Shown here: piece by piece, positions 6,693 through 15,083 of the stretch | Position numbering within the stretch: the first letter of the stretch is position 1 | Layout of the letters: each line of letters opens with the position of its first letter | Origin: an uncultured Spirochaetales bacterium | GTDB lineage: Bacteria; Spirochaetota; Spirochaetia; Sphaerochaetales; Sphaerochaetaceae | Direction: 5' to 3' | Length of the DNA: 26,746 nt | Assembly: GCA_934247875.1 (NCBI GenBank) | Contig: CAKQJZ010000019.1 | Span: 1-26,746, forward strand | Translations under genes and position numbers: made by a program | The notes under the pieces: model-generated | The model's database searches: none | The model's input: the letters and a program-made list of their open reading frames with translations, nothing else | Told to the model about the DNA's origin: nothing

Positions 6693-8676
6693 CATTAACT
6701 CCATCGAATAGAGACGGAAGAGACTCTTCACTAGTCTTAGTGTCTTTAGTCTGTCTGATTGATAGACTCTGAAGCTCTTTAGTTACAAGCTGATTGCCTC
6801 TGCCTGCAGGAGTCTTAGTTACGCGGAAATCTGCGAACTTGAACTCTTCTTCAAGAATCTTATAGCCAAGTCCTGTCTTATACTTCACAAAGATCCTCGC
6901 ATATGGATAGAGCGACATCTTCATGATCTTCGCTTTATCGCCAGTTACAGCGTAATAAGATTTGTCATAAGAGAAAGCAGAAATCTGGAAGCGCTTTATC
7001 ATATAGATTTTCTTATCATTTACCTTATCGCGATATATGACAGTGAAGATTTCTTTTGAAATCAGGTCCTTCTCACCATAGTTGATGTAGAATATGCCCT
7101 CTTTGCCTACAAAGATCTTATCTAGGGCAGAGACAACTCTATACTCTCCATTGTTCTTCATGTAGAAGACTTTATCGAATGATGAGACCTTCAAGAGAGG
7201 CTCTCCGCTCTTGATAGCAGTACCCATATAACCACTTTCAGGGTCATATCTGAGGTCCATATTGCGCACAGCAACATCCTTAGCTGTAACAACATCAATA
7301 GATGTGATTACAGTGCGCCTCATATGCTCATCTTTATCGAGCATGCCTTCAAGCTCTGTAAGGTAATCTGTTGCGTAGTCAATGATATGATCAAGATTGT
7401 ATTTGCAAGCTTCAATATCTTTGTTGATATCTGCAATATCCTTCTTGTTCTTCTCGATATCGAAAAGAGAGATTCTGCGAATAGGAATCTTAAGCAAGAA
7501 CTCAAGGTCGTCATCTGAGAGAGGCACATTATCTAGCTCATCCATAAATGGCACAAAGCCCTGCTTGATAGCCTTGTTGACAGCTTCCTGGCTTGTCTTA
7601 TTCTCAATTTTCTTATATATTCGCTCTTCAATGAATATTCTCTCAAGCTTCCTTGCTTTAAGACGCTCATATAGATGAGAGAGCTCAACATTGAGCTCTT
7701 TAGTCAGAACTTCAACAAGATGCTTAGCATGGAAATCTATCATCTCAGTTATTCCGACAACTTTAGGAAGATTATCGACAATAACGAGAGGATTTACGCT
7801 GATTTTCTTCTGGCAATCTGTAGTTGCATAGAGCACATCGACCATATCTTCTGTATATGTGCCACGCTGCCAGTTGATCTCTATATTCGCCTTCTGAGAA
7901 GTCAGGTCATTGATAGATGCAATCTTAAGCTGACCATTCTTATTAGCTTTCTCAATAGACTCGATAAGCGCAGAGCTTGTGACTTCAAAAGGAAGCTCTT
8001 CAATCACAAGCTTCTTAGGGTCTGATGTATTGAACTTAGCTCTTACTGTGATCTTGCCCTTTCCATCTTCATATTCAGAGACATCTATCATGCCTCCACC
8101 TGGGAAGTCTGGATAAACAGGGACTATCTCACCGCGTAGTGCCTTCTTCTCAGCTTCGATTACTTCAAAAGCATTATGAGGGAGAATCTTAGTAGCCATG
8201 CCAACTGCGATGCCGCTAGTGCCTTGAATAGCTACGACAGGAATCTTAGCCTGGAATACTACAGGCTCCTGGTTTCTGCCATCATATGAATCGACATACT
8301 CAGTAATCTCTGGGTTATATAATACCTTCTTAGCAAGAGGCTTAAGTCTGCACTCGATATATCGAGGAGCAGCTGCACCATCACCTGTCAGGAAGTTACC
8401 ATAGTTACCCTGCCCTTCAATGAATAAGCCTGCATTAGTCAGATTAACAAGCGCTTCATAAATAGATGCATCACCATGCGGATGGTATTTCATTACGTTA
8501 CCGACAACGCCAGCAACTTTATTGAATCTGCCATCATCTGTCTGGATCATTGAGTGGAGGATTCTTCTCTGAACAGGCTTGAAGCCATCAATCAAATCAG
8601 GGATAGCTCTATCTCTGATTACGTAAGATGCATACTCTAGAAAGTAGTTTTCATATAATTTCTCAGCTTGTGCCAT
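6682..8676 (-). CDS. parC: DNA topoisomerase IV subunit A
   Basis: The DNA cleavage/religation subunit of topoisomerase IV, which unlinks daughter chromosomes with ParE. Seen in the 664 residues: YASYVIRDRAIPDLIDGFKP (15-34), the quinolone-determining segment HPHGDASIYEALV (65-77) with the usual Ser71 and Glu74, and AAPRYIECRL with catalytic Tyr106. The product is shorter than E. coli ParC (752) or GyrA (875), with a small C-terminal beta-pinwheel of perhaps three or four blades, as in the Bacteroidota/spirochaete form. The ATG overlaps the parE stop in TAATG, giving translational coupling and equal subunit supply. A GyrA assignment is less likely because of the short tail and the ParE neighbour. 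Confidence 0.9.
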   Translation of the reverse strand: MAQAEKLYENYFLEYASYVIRDRAIPDLIDGFKPVQRRILHSMIQTDDGRFNKVAGVVGNVMKYHPHGDASIYEALVNLTNAGLFIEGQGNYGNFLTGDGAAAPRYIECRLKPLAKKVLYNPEITEYVDSYDGRNQEPVVFQAKIPVVAIQGTSGIAVGMATKILPHNAFEVIEAEKKALRGEIVPVYPDFPGGGMIDVSEYEDGKGKITVRAKFNTSDPKKLVIEELPFEVTSSALIESIEKANKNGQLKIASINDLTSQKANIEINWQRGTYTEDMVDVLYATTDCQKKISVNPLVIVDNLPKVVGITEMIDFHAKHLVEVLTKELNVELSHLYERLKARKLERIFIEERIYKKIENKTSQEAVNKAIKQGFVPFMDELDNVPLSDDDLEFLLKIPIRRISLFDIEKNKKDIADINKDIEACKYNLDHIIDYATDYLTELEGMLDKDEHMRRTVITSIDVVTAKDVAVRNMDLRYDPESGYMGTAIKSGEPLLKVSSFDKVFYMKNNGEYRVVSALDKIFVGKEGIFYINYGEKDLISKEIFTVIYRDKVNDKKIYMIKRFQISAFSYDKSYYAVTGDKAKIMKMSLYPYARIFVKYKTGLGYKILEEEFKFADFRVTKTPAGRGNQLVTKELQSLSIRQTKDTKTSEESLPSLFDGVNDGK

Positions 8677-10478
8677 TACAGTAAGTTCTCCATGATGAAA
8701 TCTCTTCTCTGAGGTGTATTGTCACCCATATAGAACTGCATCTCTTCTCTAATCTCCTTCATGCTGTTGATAGTAACAGGCACAAGTCTTATATCCTTTC
8801 CAATGAATGCACCAAATTCGTTATCACTGATCTCACCAAGACCTTTGAACCTGGTAATCTCAGCATTCTTTATCTTCTTGACAGCCTCATCTCTCTCTTT
8901 CTCGCTATAGCAATAGAGAGTCTCTTTCTTGTTTCTGACTCTGAAAAGCGGAGTCTCAAGAATAAAGAGACGACCAGAAGTGATGATCTCTTCAAAGTAT
9001 GAGAAGAAATAAGTCATCAAAAGCATCCTGATATGGAACCCATCAACATCGGCATCAGTTGCGATAACGACTTTGCCGAATCTCAGGTCTTCCATGCTAT
9101 CTTCAATGCCAAGTGCAACCATGATATTGTAGAGCTCTTCATTCTTGTAGATCTCTGTCCTATTAAGGCCCTGCACATTCTTAGGCTTACCGCGAAGTGC
9201 GAAGACAGCTTGGTACGAAGAGTCGCGCGCTTTAGCTATAGGCCCTGCTGCAGAGTCTCCCTCTGTCAGGAACAGCATTGAGTTCTCGCCCTCTTCTCTG
9301 TGCGCTGCAGGAGCATTGTTCAGATGGTATTTGCACTCTCTGAGCTTAGGAATATTAACAGAGACCTTCTTAGCTTTCTCTTTAGCACCATTTCTTACTG
9401 CAGCTTCTTCTTTATGGACCTTCTCATTGGATTGAATCTTCTCCTGAAGACCAGTTGCAATATCTTTATTCTTCATAAGGGCATCGATAACGCCCTCTTT
9501 AACCTCTTGAACTATCCAGCTTCTGACATCTGTGTTTCCAAGCTTGTTCTTTGTCTGGCTTTCAAAGACAGGATTAGAGATCTTGATAGCAACAGTAGCA
9601 ACAATGCCATCTCTGATCTCTGGAGCTGCCCAAGTCTTTTTGAAGTATTCATTGACACCCTTCAGAACACCCTCTTTGAAGGCTGCTTCATGAGTACCAC
9701 CATCACTTGTGTACTGACCGTTGACATAGCTATGGTAGCTCTCACCATACCCATTGGTATGAGTGAAAGCAAACTCAAGATGCTCATTCTTGAATTGGAT
9801 CAGAGGATATAATCCATCTTCTCCAAGAATCTTATGGACAAGATCCATAAGCCCATTAGGGCTTTTGATGATCTTCTTATTGAAATCAATAGTCAGACCT
9901 TTATTGAGGTATGCATAGTTCCAGAGTCTAGATTCAACGAAATCAAGGTTATAAGAATAGTTAGGAAAGATCGTCGGAGAATCATCTGGCGTAAACTCTA
10001 CATAAGTGCCATCAGGCTCAGAGCACTTGCCTTTGCTCTTTCTTACAAGCTGTCCACACTCAAACTCAGCAAGCATGAAAGCGCCATCTCTGAAGCTCTT
10101 GACTAAGAAGTGCTTTGAGAGCGCATTGACAGCTTTAGTACCAACACCATTTAAGCCTACAGAGTACTTGAAGATTTCATTATCATACTTAGCACCAGTA
10201 TTGATTACAGAAACACACTCAACAACCTTATTAAGTGGAATACCACGACCAAAGTCTCTGACAGTTACTTCATTATTCAATACAGTAACATTGATTCTAG
10301 AGCCATAGCCTGACATGAATTCATCAATAGCATTATCTATAACCTCTTTAAGCAGAATGTATATACCATCATCTGGATGGCTGCCATTGCCTAATCTACC
10401 AATATACATTCCAGGACGAGTCCTGATATGATCAATAGAAGAAAGAGATTTTATCGCATTATCGTCATAATTCGCCAT
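8676..10478 (-). CDS. parE: DNA topoisomerase IV subunit B
   Basis: The ATPase subunit partnering ParC. In 600 residues it shows the GHKL fold with Glu45 and Asn49 (KEVIDNAIDEF), RDFGRGIP (74-81), the lid GLNGVGTKA (108-116) and the ATP-contacting QTKNKLG (308-314). The TOPRIM metal site follows, with Glu406 (TEGDSAAG) and the acidic triad DADVDG (475-480). The start is placed at MANYDDN because family similarity begins there. The 27 extra residues of the longer frame need a TTG start with no ribosome site and look like non-coding leader. A -10-like TATACT sits 6 nt before this ATG and no Shine-Dalgarno is present, so the mRNA may be leaderless. Two CTCAAA elements of the neighbouring regulator's array lie just upstream (10518, 10555). 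Confidence 0.92.
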   Translation of the reverse strand: MANYDDNAIKSLSSIDHIRTRPGMYIGRLGNGSHPDDGIYILLKEVIDNAIDEFMSGYGSRINVTVLNNEVTVRDFGRGIPLNKVVECVSVINTGAKYDNEIFKYSVGLNGVGTKAVNALSKHFLVKSFRDGAFMLAEFECGQLVRKSKGKCSEPDGTYVEFTPDDSPTIFPNYSYNLDFVESRLWNYAYLNKGLTIDFNKKIIKSPNGLMDLVHKILGEDGLYPLIQFKNEHLEFAFTHTNGYGESYHSYVNGQYTSDGGTHEAAFKEGVLKGVNEYFKKTWAAPEIRDGIVATVAIKISNPVFESQTKNKLGNTDVRSWIVQEVKEGVIDALMKNKDIATGLQEKIQSNEKVHKEEAAVRNGAKEKAKKVSVNIPKLRECKYHLNNAPAAHREEGENSMLFLTEGDSAAGPIAKARDSSYQAVFALRGKPKNVQGLNRTEIYKNEELYNIMVALGIEDSMEDLRFGKVVIATDADVDGFHIRMLLMTYFFSYFEEIITSGRLFILETPLFRVRNKKETLYCYSEKERDEAVKKIKNAEITRFKGLGEISDNEFGAFIGKDIRLVPVTINSMKEIREEMQFYMGDNTPQRRDFIMENLL

Positions 10479-10484
10479 AATGAC

Positions 10485-10490
10485 AGTATA
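10485..10490 (-). promoter_or_regulatory. Candidate -10 box of the parE operon (leaderless)
   Basis: TATACT on the minus strand, 6 nt from the parE ATG (10478). The -35 region is poor: TTCTTT at 10508-10513 with a 17-nt spacer. If used, transcription begins at or within 2 nt of the start codon. Confidence 0.4.
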
Positions 10491-10517
10491 GCCCAAAAAT
10501 TGAATAAAAAGAACCAA

Positions 10518-10737
10518 CTCAAAATTATTAATTTCTTTCTGTCGTATAGAAATACTCAAATAAGTGATAAAACATCAATTTAACAAAGCAAAACAATTAC
10601 AACTATCTCAAATTTTACATCAAATATTTGAGTTTCTATTTTAGTTTCTTTGAAAAAACTCAAAAATCATGTTATTATCTCAAATAAATAAGGAGTAACT
10701 CAAATGACATCTGAAGAATTATTAGAGAAACTCAAAA
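10518..10737. repeat. Array of eight CTCAAA(T/A) heptamers, candidate operators
   Basis: CTCAAAT or CTCAAAA occurs at 10518, 10555, 10607, 10659, 10679, 10699 and 10731, and in inverted form (ATTTGAG) at 10626-10632, where it is half of the palindrome TCAAATATTTGA (10620-10631). Start-to-start steps are 37, 52, 52, 20, 20 and 32 bp, mostly near 2, 3 or 5 helical turns. The copies cover the promoter (spacer and -10 edge) and the start codon of the Schlafen-type regulator gene, and reach the parE promoter. The last copy is inside the coding region (codons for Lys-Leu-Lys) and may be chance. Confidence 0.65.
10650..10678 (+). promoter_or_regulatory. Promoter of the Schlafen-type regulator gene
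   Basis: TTGAAA (10650-10655), a 17-nt spacer, and TATTAT (10673-10678), preceded by a TG two bases upstream of the -10. AGGAG (10691-10695) stands 8 nt before the ATG. Elements of the CTCAAA array lie in the spacer (10659) and on the -10 edge (10679), an arrangement suited to repression. Confidence 0.7.
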
Positions 10738-12146
10738 CAATTCAAGAAATGAAGTGTGAAACACAAACTCTCGAATTAAAAAATGCATCAAACGGATGCC
10801 CTAAACGTCTATATGACACACTATCAAGTTTCTCAAACCAAGACGATGGAGGTGTAATCGTCTTTGGAATAGATGAGGAGAGTGGCTATAAAGAAGTTGG
10901 AGTATATGACCCACATGATATTCAAAAGAAAATCAACGAACAATGCTTACAAATGGACCCTGTAGTACGTCCGCTGCTGACGGTTGCAAAAAAAGATAAC
11001 AAATTCTTTGTCTCAGCAGAAATTCCAGGTCTTGACCTAGTCGATAGACCATGCCACTACAAAGGACAGGGCAGATTAAAAGGCTCATATACAAGAATTG
11101 GGGATAGTGATGAACCAATGACTGAATATGAAGTATATAGCTATGAAGCCTTCAGAAAAAAGAACAGAGATGATATCAGAGAAATAGAAAATGCCACTTT
11201 TGCAGCTTTAAGCCAAGAATTATTACAAACATATTTAGAAAAATTAAAAAAGGGAAAGCCTAATCTAGCAACGTTAGAGAACGAAAACATCTATGAACTA
11301 ATGAATTTAAAACACAAAGGCAAATTAACTCTATGTTCGGTCTTGTTATTCTCTCTATATCCTCAAGTTTTTTTCCCACAACTATGCATAACTGCAGTTG
11401 TTGTACCTGGAACAGAAATGGGAGATATGGGCATTAATAAAGAGCGATTTCTTGACAATGAGAGAATAGAGGGAAATATTCCAGATATGCTTAATAATGC
11501 AATACAATTCGTCCGAAAAAACATGCGAACGAAAACAATCGTCAACACAGAGACAGGAGAAAGAGAGGATCGACAAGATTATCCAATTCTTGCAATCAGA
11601 GAAGCCATTCTCAATGCTCTAGTTCATAGAGACTACAGTATTCATACAGAAGGAGCCCCCATCCAGATTGTGATGTATGACGATCGAATGGAAATTATTA
11701 ATCCTGGTGGAATATATGGGAGAATAAAAGCAAATCAGCTTGGAAAAATTCATCCATATACTAGAAATCCAGTGATTGCAACCACTTTAGAGATTTTAGG
11801 AATAACAGAAAATCGTTATTCAGGAATACCAACTATCAAGAATGAAATGAAAAAATACAACTTGCGAGAACCTGAATTCATAGATGAAAGAAATTTCTTT
11901 ATCGTCAAGTTTTATAGGGATCCTGTAAAAGAAGAAAAAAATGATAACAAGAATGATGAAACAGATAAATTATTAGTGTTTTGCAAAACACCAAGGACAA
12001 GAAAAGAGCTCTGTGATTTTTTAGGCATATCATCTATCTCATATGCAATGCAGACAAAGATAAGGCCTTTAATTGAAAAAGGGCTGATAAAGCAAAGCAT
12101 TCCAGATAAACCCAGAAGCTCTAAACAACTATATTACAGTGCGTGA
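10704..12146 (+). CDS. Schlafen/AlbA_2-domain ATP-binding regulator
   Basis: 480 residues with the layout of the widespread 'ATP-dependent DNA helicase-related' or putative transcriptional regulators. The N-terminal Schlafen AlbA_2 domain (about 15-145) has TLELKNA, the SSFSNQDDGGVIVFGIDE core and the strand GSYTRIGDSDEPMT. A GHKL-like ATPase remnant (about 290-400) has REAILNALVHRDYS (299-312, Glu300 and Asn304 as N-box) and MEIINPGG. A winged helix-turn-helix follows at about 420-478 (RTRKELCDFLGISSISYAM). Members are thought to act as transcription regulators, and some as phage-defence or stress factors; the role here is unproven. It is monocistronic with a strong extended -10 promoter. 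The operator-like CTCAAA array over that promoter suggests autoregulation. It sits between a housekeeping operon and a sugar operon, as an insertion might. Confidence 0.85.
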   Translation: MTSEELLEKLKTIQEMKCETQTLELKNASNGCPKRLYDTLSSFSNQDDGGVIVFGIDEESGYKEVGVYDPHDIQKKINEQCLQMDPVVRPLLTVAKKDNKFFVSAEIPGLDLVDRPCHYKGQGRLKGSYTRIGDSDEPMTEYEVYSYEAFRKKNRDDIREIENATFAALSQELLQTYLEKLKKGKPNLATLENENIYELMNLKHKGKLTLCSVLLFSLYPQVFFPQLCITAVVVPGTEMGDMGINKERFLDNERIEGNIPDMLNNAIQFVRKNMRTKTIVNTETGEREDRQDYPILAIREAILNALVHRDYSIHTEGAPIQIVMYDDRMEIINPGGIYGRIKANQLGKIHPYTRNPVIATTLEILGITENRYSGIPTIKNEMKKYNLREPEFIDERNFFIVKFYRDPVKEEKNDNKNDETDKLLVFCKTPRTRKELCDFLGISSISYAMQTKIRPLIEKGLIKQSIPDKPRSSKQLYYSA

Positions 12147-12156
12147 GTGAAGAAAT

Positions 12157-12184
12157 GAGCTACTCAGTTTTATCCAAGTAGCTC
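12157..12184 (+). terminator. Stem-loop after the regulator gene, weak terminator candidate
   Basis: GAGCTACT (12157-12164) pairs perfectly with AGTAGCTC (12177-12184) around a 12-nt loop, 10 nt after the stop codon. No T-run follows (TAAACACAAAAAGG), so it may only stabilise the mRNA end. Confidence 0.4.
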
Positions 12185-12190
12185 TAAACA

Positions 12191-12234
12191 CAAAAAGGAA
12201 AAGAAGCTGTCCCAAGGGGATATGAAACAGCTTC
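12191..12234 (-). terminator. Rho-independent terminator of the sugar operon
   Basis: On the minus strand GAAGCTGT (12227-12234) pairs perfectly with ACAGCTTC (12203-12210), with a short TCCCC/GGGA inner pairing, and is followed by TTTTCCTTTTTG (12191-12202). It lies 22 nt after the permease stop codon. Confidence 0.8.
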
Positions 12235-12255
12235 ATGAGAAGATGTGGGAGTTTA

Positions 12256-13914
12256 TCACACCATGATTTCGCCGTCTTTTGAGACCTTGTTGAAAATCAA
12301 CAGAGAAACAACAGTGAAGACAGTTACAATTGAAGCGAGAGCACATGCTCGTCCATCTGTTCCATTTGAAACAGCCTTATATACCGCAACGTTCAAAGTC
12401 TGTGTTCTGAAGGAGTATAGGAGAATAGAAGATGAGAGCTCTGTGATAAGAGTGACCCAGCTCATGATTGCTCCTGCAAAAACACCGCTGAACATCATTG
12501 GAAGCGTTACTTTTACTAGAGTCTTAAGCTTACTAGCGCCTAGAGACTCTGCAGCTTCATCGATACTCAATGGAATCTGAGAAAGTATTGCAACACTAGA
12601 TCTGATTGTATAAGGGATTCTTCTTATGCACATTGAGATAACCATGATTGCTACAGTACCAACAAGAGGAATGTATGGGTTATTGAATGCAAGAATAAGA
12701 GAAATACCTACTACAGCGCCAGGAATGATGTATGGAACCATTGAGAGTGTATCGATACATGAGTTGATGAAGTTCCTTCTTCTTACAGTTAAGTAAGCAA
12801 CAAGAACTGCAATAACAATGATCAGTATCAATGCCATACCGCATATTCTGACTGTGTTCCAGATTGTATTGCCCATTCTGTCAAATACATATCTATAGCT
12901 ATCCAGTGAATATCCATCTAAGAATACTTCGCCGCCTTTGTTTGTCTTTCTGAATGAAAGATAAATCAGATATACCTGAGGAAGCAGAGCAATGAATACT
13001 ACCAGATAAGCATACAAGTGAATGAAGAAACCCTGCACTGGCTTTGCTTTCTTTCTCTCGATGTGGTGCATAGCACTCATTGAGAAGCTGTTCTTTCTTG
13101 TCAGATAAGTCTGGATCAAGAAGAAGAACAGAGTAATGAAGATAGCAACAACGCTTATTGCAGCTGCAAAGTTGTGGTTAGTACCAACTTCACCTACATA
13201 CTCGTTATAGATGATTACAGGGAACGTTGTATAACCTTCACCAATCATCAAAGGAGTACCGAAGTCTGCGATAGCTCTCATGAATACCATCAATGTTGCA
13301 GCAAGAATTGAAGGCATGCAAAGAGGAAGTACAACTGTGAAGAATCGCTTCAAACCAGATACGCCCATGTTAGCAGATGCTTCAAGGAGTGAATTGTCGA
13401 CATTCTTCATTGCACCTGATACATACAAGAATACCAGAGGAAATAGCTTTAGAGAAAGAACCAGTACTATTCCATTAAAACCATAGATATCAGGTATTGT
13501 AATGCCAAGCGTGGCACTGAAGAACTTCGTTATGACACCTGCGCGGCCAAGCAGCTTTACCCATGCGTATGCACCGATGAATGGTGCAGACATAGAAGAA
13601 AGCACAATAAGCATCTGGAGTGTCTTTCTGCCTCCGATTTCATACATATTGTATAGATAAGCCAGAGGTATTCCGATTATCAAAGAGAACACACAAGTAC
13701 AAATAGCTACTTTGAAGCTATTTATAAGCGTCCTGAAATAGTATGGCTGACCAAAGAACTTGATAAAGTATCTCAGCGTAAACTCACCAGTGGCTTCATC
13801 ATGAACTGACTGACGAGCAATCTTATACAGTGGATAAACCATGAATAGAAGATAGAGGCCGAGGATTACTAAGCTTATGATCACCCAGAAATCAAACTTC
13901 ATCTTTCTTTTCAT
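12256..13914 (-). CDS. ABC transporter permease, fused double-domain (FbpB/AfuB family)
   Basis: An inner-membrane channel of a periplasmic-binding-protein-dependent importer. The 552 residues hold two homologous halves of about six membrane helices each, separated near residues 275-298. Each half has a cytoplasmic EAA loop that docks on the ATPase: LLEASANMGVSGLKRFF (176-192) and IDEAAESLGASKLKTLV (451-467). Fusion of both halves is typical of the ferric-iron/AfuB/phosphonate branch. It is the last gene of the operon; its ATG overlaps the ATPase stop (ATGA), and a terminator follows. The usual automatic label would be iron transport. The sugar-metabolism neighbours and the binding protein's lack of the ferric Tyr-Tyr motif favour a phosphorylated sugar or similar organic phosphate. 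Confidence 0.9.
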   Translation of the reverse strand: MKRKMKFDFWVIISLVILGLYLLFMVYPLYKIARQSVHDEATGEFTLRYFIKFFGQPYYFRTLINSFKVAICTCVFSLIIGIPLAYLYNMYEIGGRKTLQMLIVLSSMSAPFIGAYAWVKLLGRAGVITKFFSATLGITIPDIYGFNGIVLVLSLKLFPLVFLYVSGAMKNVDNSLLEASANMGVSGLKRFFTVVLPLCMPSILAATLMVFMRAIADFGTPLMIGEGYTTFPVIIYNEYVGEVGTNHNFAAAISVVAIFITLFFFLIQTYLTRKNSFSMSAMHHIERKKAKPVQGFFIHLYAYLVVFIALLPQVYLIYLSFRKTNKGGEVFLDGYSLDSYRYVFDRMGNTIWNTVRICGMALILIIVIAVLVAYLTVRRRNFINSCIDTLSMVPYIIPGAVVGISLILAFNNPYIPLVGTVAIMVISMCIRRIPYTIRSSVAILSQIPLSIDEAAESLGASKLKTLVKVTLPMMFSGVFAGAIMSWVTLITELSSSILLYSFRTQTLNVAVYKAVSNGTDGRACALASIVTVFTVVSLLIFNKVSKDGEIMV

Positions 13915-15020
13915 TTGCCAGCACCCTTGATGAGACTAGATTGTCCATCCTCTGTGAAGACGTTGATCTTCTCAGCTTTAAGCGAAAGCTTAATTTCTGT
14001 TCCGTTCTTGATGATGTCATCAATCTGAGATTCCTGAATGATCTCAGTTCTCATACCATCAGAGAGCTCTACGATATAGTGAGTATTAAGACCTAAGAAT
14101 GTGCTATAGAGAACCTTTCCTGAGAGATAGTTCTCACCATTCTTTGGACCAACGCCTGAGATATATAGTTCCTCTGGGCGTACAGATACTTTAACTTTAT
14201 CTCCGTCTTTAGCGTTAACAAGGTTATCCATCTTGACATCATAGCCTTCAGGGAATGAAACAAAAGTTTCACCACCTTTGACTTTGATAGTAGCAGGAAG
14301 AATATTTGATCTGCCAATGAAGGTCGCAACAAATGAATTGACAGGGCGCTGATACAGTGTCTTTGGAGTTCCAATCTGCTGAATAACGCCTTGGCTCATT
14401 ACTGCGATTCTATCAGAGATAGCCATAGCCTCTTCCTGGTCATGAGTTACATAAACAGTTGTGATTCCAAGTCTATTCTGGATTTCCTTGATAACTGTTC
14501 TCATCTCAACTCTTAGCTTCGCATCCAGGTTAGATAGAGGTTCATCCATCAAAAGCACATCAGGCTCAATAGCAAGCGCACGCGCAAGAGCTACACGCTG
14601 CTGCTGACCGCCAGATAGCTTCTCAGGAAGTCTATCAGCGTACTGATCGATTTTCATGAGACCCATGAACTTCTCTGTGCGCTCATTGATTTCCTCTTTT
14701 GAAAGTTTTCTATTCTGAAGGCCAAAGGCTACGTTTTTTCTAACAGTTAAGTGTGGGAAAATAGCATAGTTCTGGAAAACCATACCAATATTTCTTTTAG
14801 CTGGATCAAGGTCATTTATTCTCTTTTCCCCGAAGTAGAAATCACCACCTTCAATAGAGTTGAATCCAGCAATCATTCTAAGCAGTGTTGTTTTGCCACA
14901 ACCAGATGGACCTAGAAGAGTAAAGAACTCTCCTGGCTTGATTTCAAGTGAAAGATCAGGGATGGCAACAAAGTCACCATACTTTTTTAATGCATGATTA
15001 ATAGATATTTTAACATTCAT
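13911..15020 (-). CDS. ABC transporter ATPase subunit (FbpC/AfuC/PotA-like)
   Basis: Powers the importer encoded on either side. In 369 residues: Walker A GPSGCGKTT (37-45), Q-loop Gln83, signature LSGGQQQR (135-142), Walker B VLLMDE (155-160), switch His193 (YVTHDQEEA), then a C-terminal TOBE-type regulatory domain from about 235. The start is placed at 15020, where homology begins (MNVKISINHALKKYGD). The longer frame to 15071 would include half of a GC-rich hairpin and has no homology. No clear Shine-Dalgarno precedes 15020, which is odd in this operon, so the start carries some doubt. The gene follows the binding-protein gene after 63 nt that contain an intercistronic stem-loop, and overlaps the permease gene by 4 nt. 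Confidence 0.92.
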   Translation of the reverse strand: MNVKISINHALKKYGDFVAIPDLSLEIKPGEFFTLLGPSGCGKTTLLRMIAGFNSIEGGDFYFGEKRINDLDPAKRNIGMVFQNYAIFPHLTVRKNVAFGLQNRKLSKEEINERTEKFMGLMKIDQYADRLPEKLSGGQQQRVALARALAIEPDVLLMDEPLSNLDAKLRVEMRTVIKEIQNRLGITTVYVTHDQEEAMAISDRIAVMSQGVIQQIGTPKTLYQRPVNSFVATFIGRSNILPATIKVKGGETFVSFPEGYDVKMDNLVNAKDGDKVKVSVRPEELYISGVGPKNGENYLSGKVLYSTFLGLNTHYIVELSDGMRTEIIQESQIDDIIKNGTEIKLSLKAEKINVFTEDGQSSLIKGAGK

Positions 15021-15049
15021 AGCTTTAATAATTAGTGTCAGAGATGAAG

Positions 15050-15072
15050 TGTGGTGGCGCGTGGCCACCACA
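15050..15072 (-). other. Intercistronic stem-loop after the binding-protein gene
   Basis: Nine perfect base pairs, mostly GC (TGTGGTGGC 15064-15072 with GCCACCACA 15050-15058 on the minus strand), around a 5-nt loop, 11 nt past the binding-protein stop. No T-run follows. Such hairpins commonly protect the upstream mRNA and keep the binding protein more abundant than the membrane subunits. Confidence 0.7.
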
Positions 15073-15083
15073 TATACATTAGC

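Noticed and set aside
9300..9812. 170-codon open frame on the plus strand
   Set aside because: It lies wholly antisense to parE, which has intact GHKL and TOPRIM motifs; it has no ribosome site and no recognisable family.
10518..10737. CTCAAA copies considered as a CRISPR-like or satellite array
   Set aside because: Units are only 7 bp, one is inverted, spacers differ in length and overlap a promoter and a start codon; operators fit better.
12245..12580. 111-codon open frame on the plus strand
   Set aside because: Antisense to the end of the fused permease gene and overlapping its terminator side; composition follows the opposite-strand codons.
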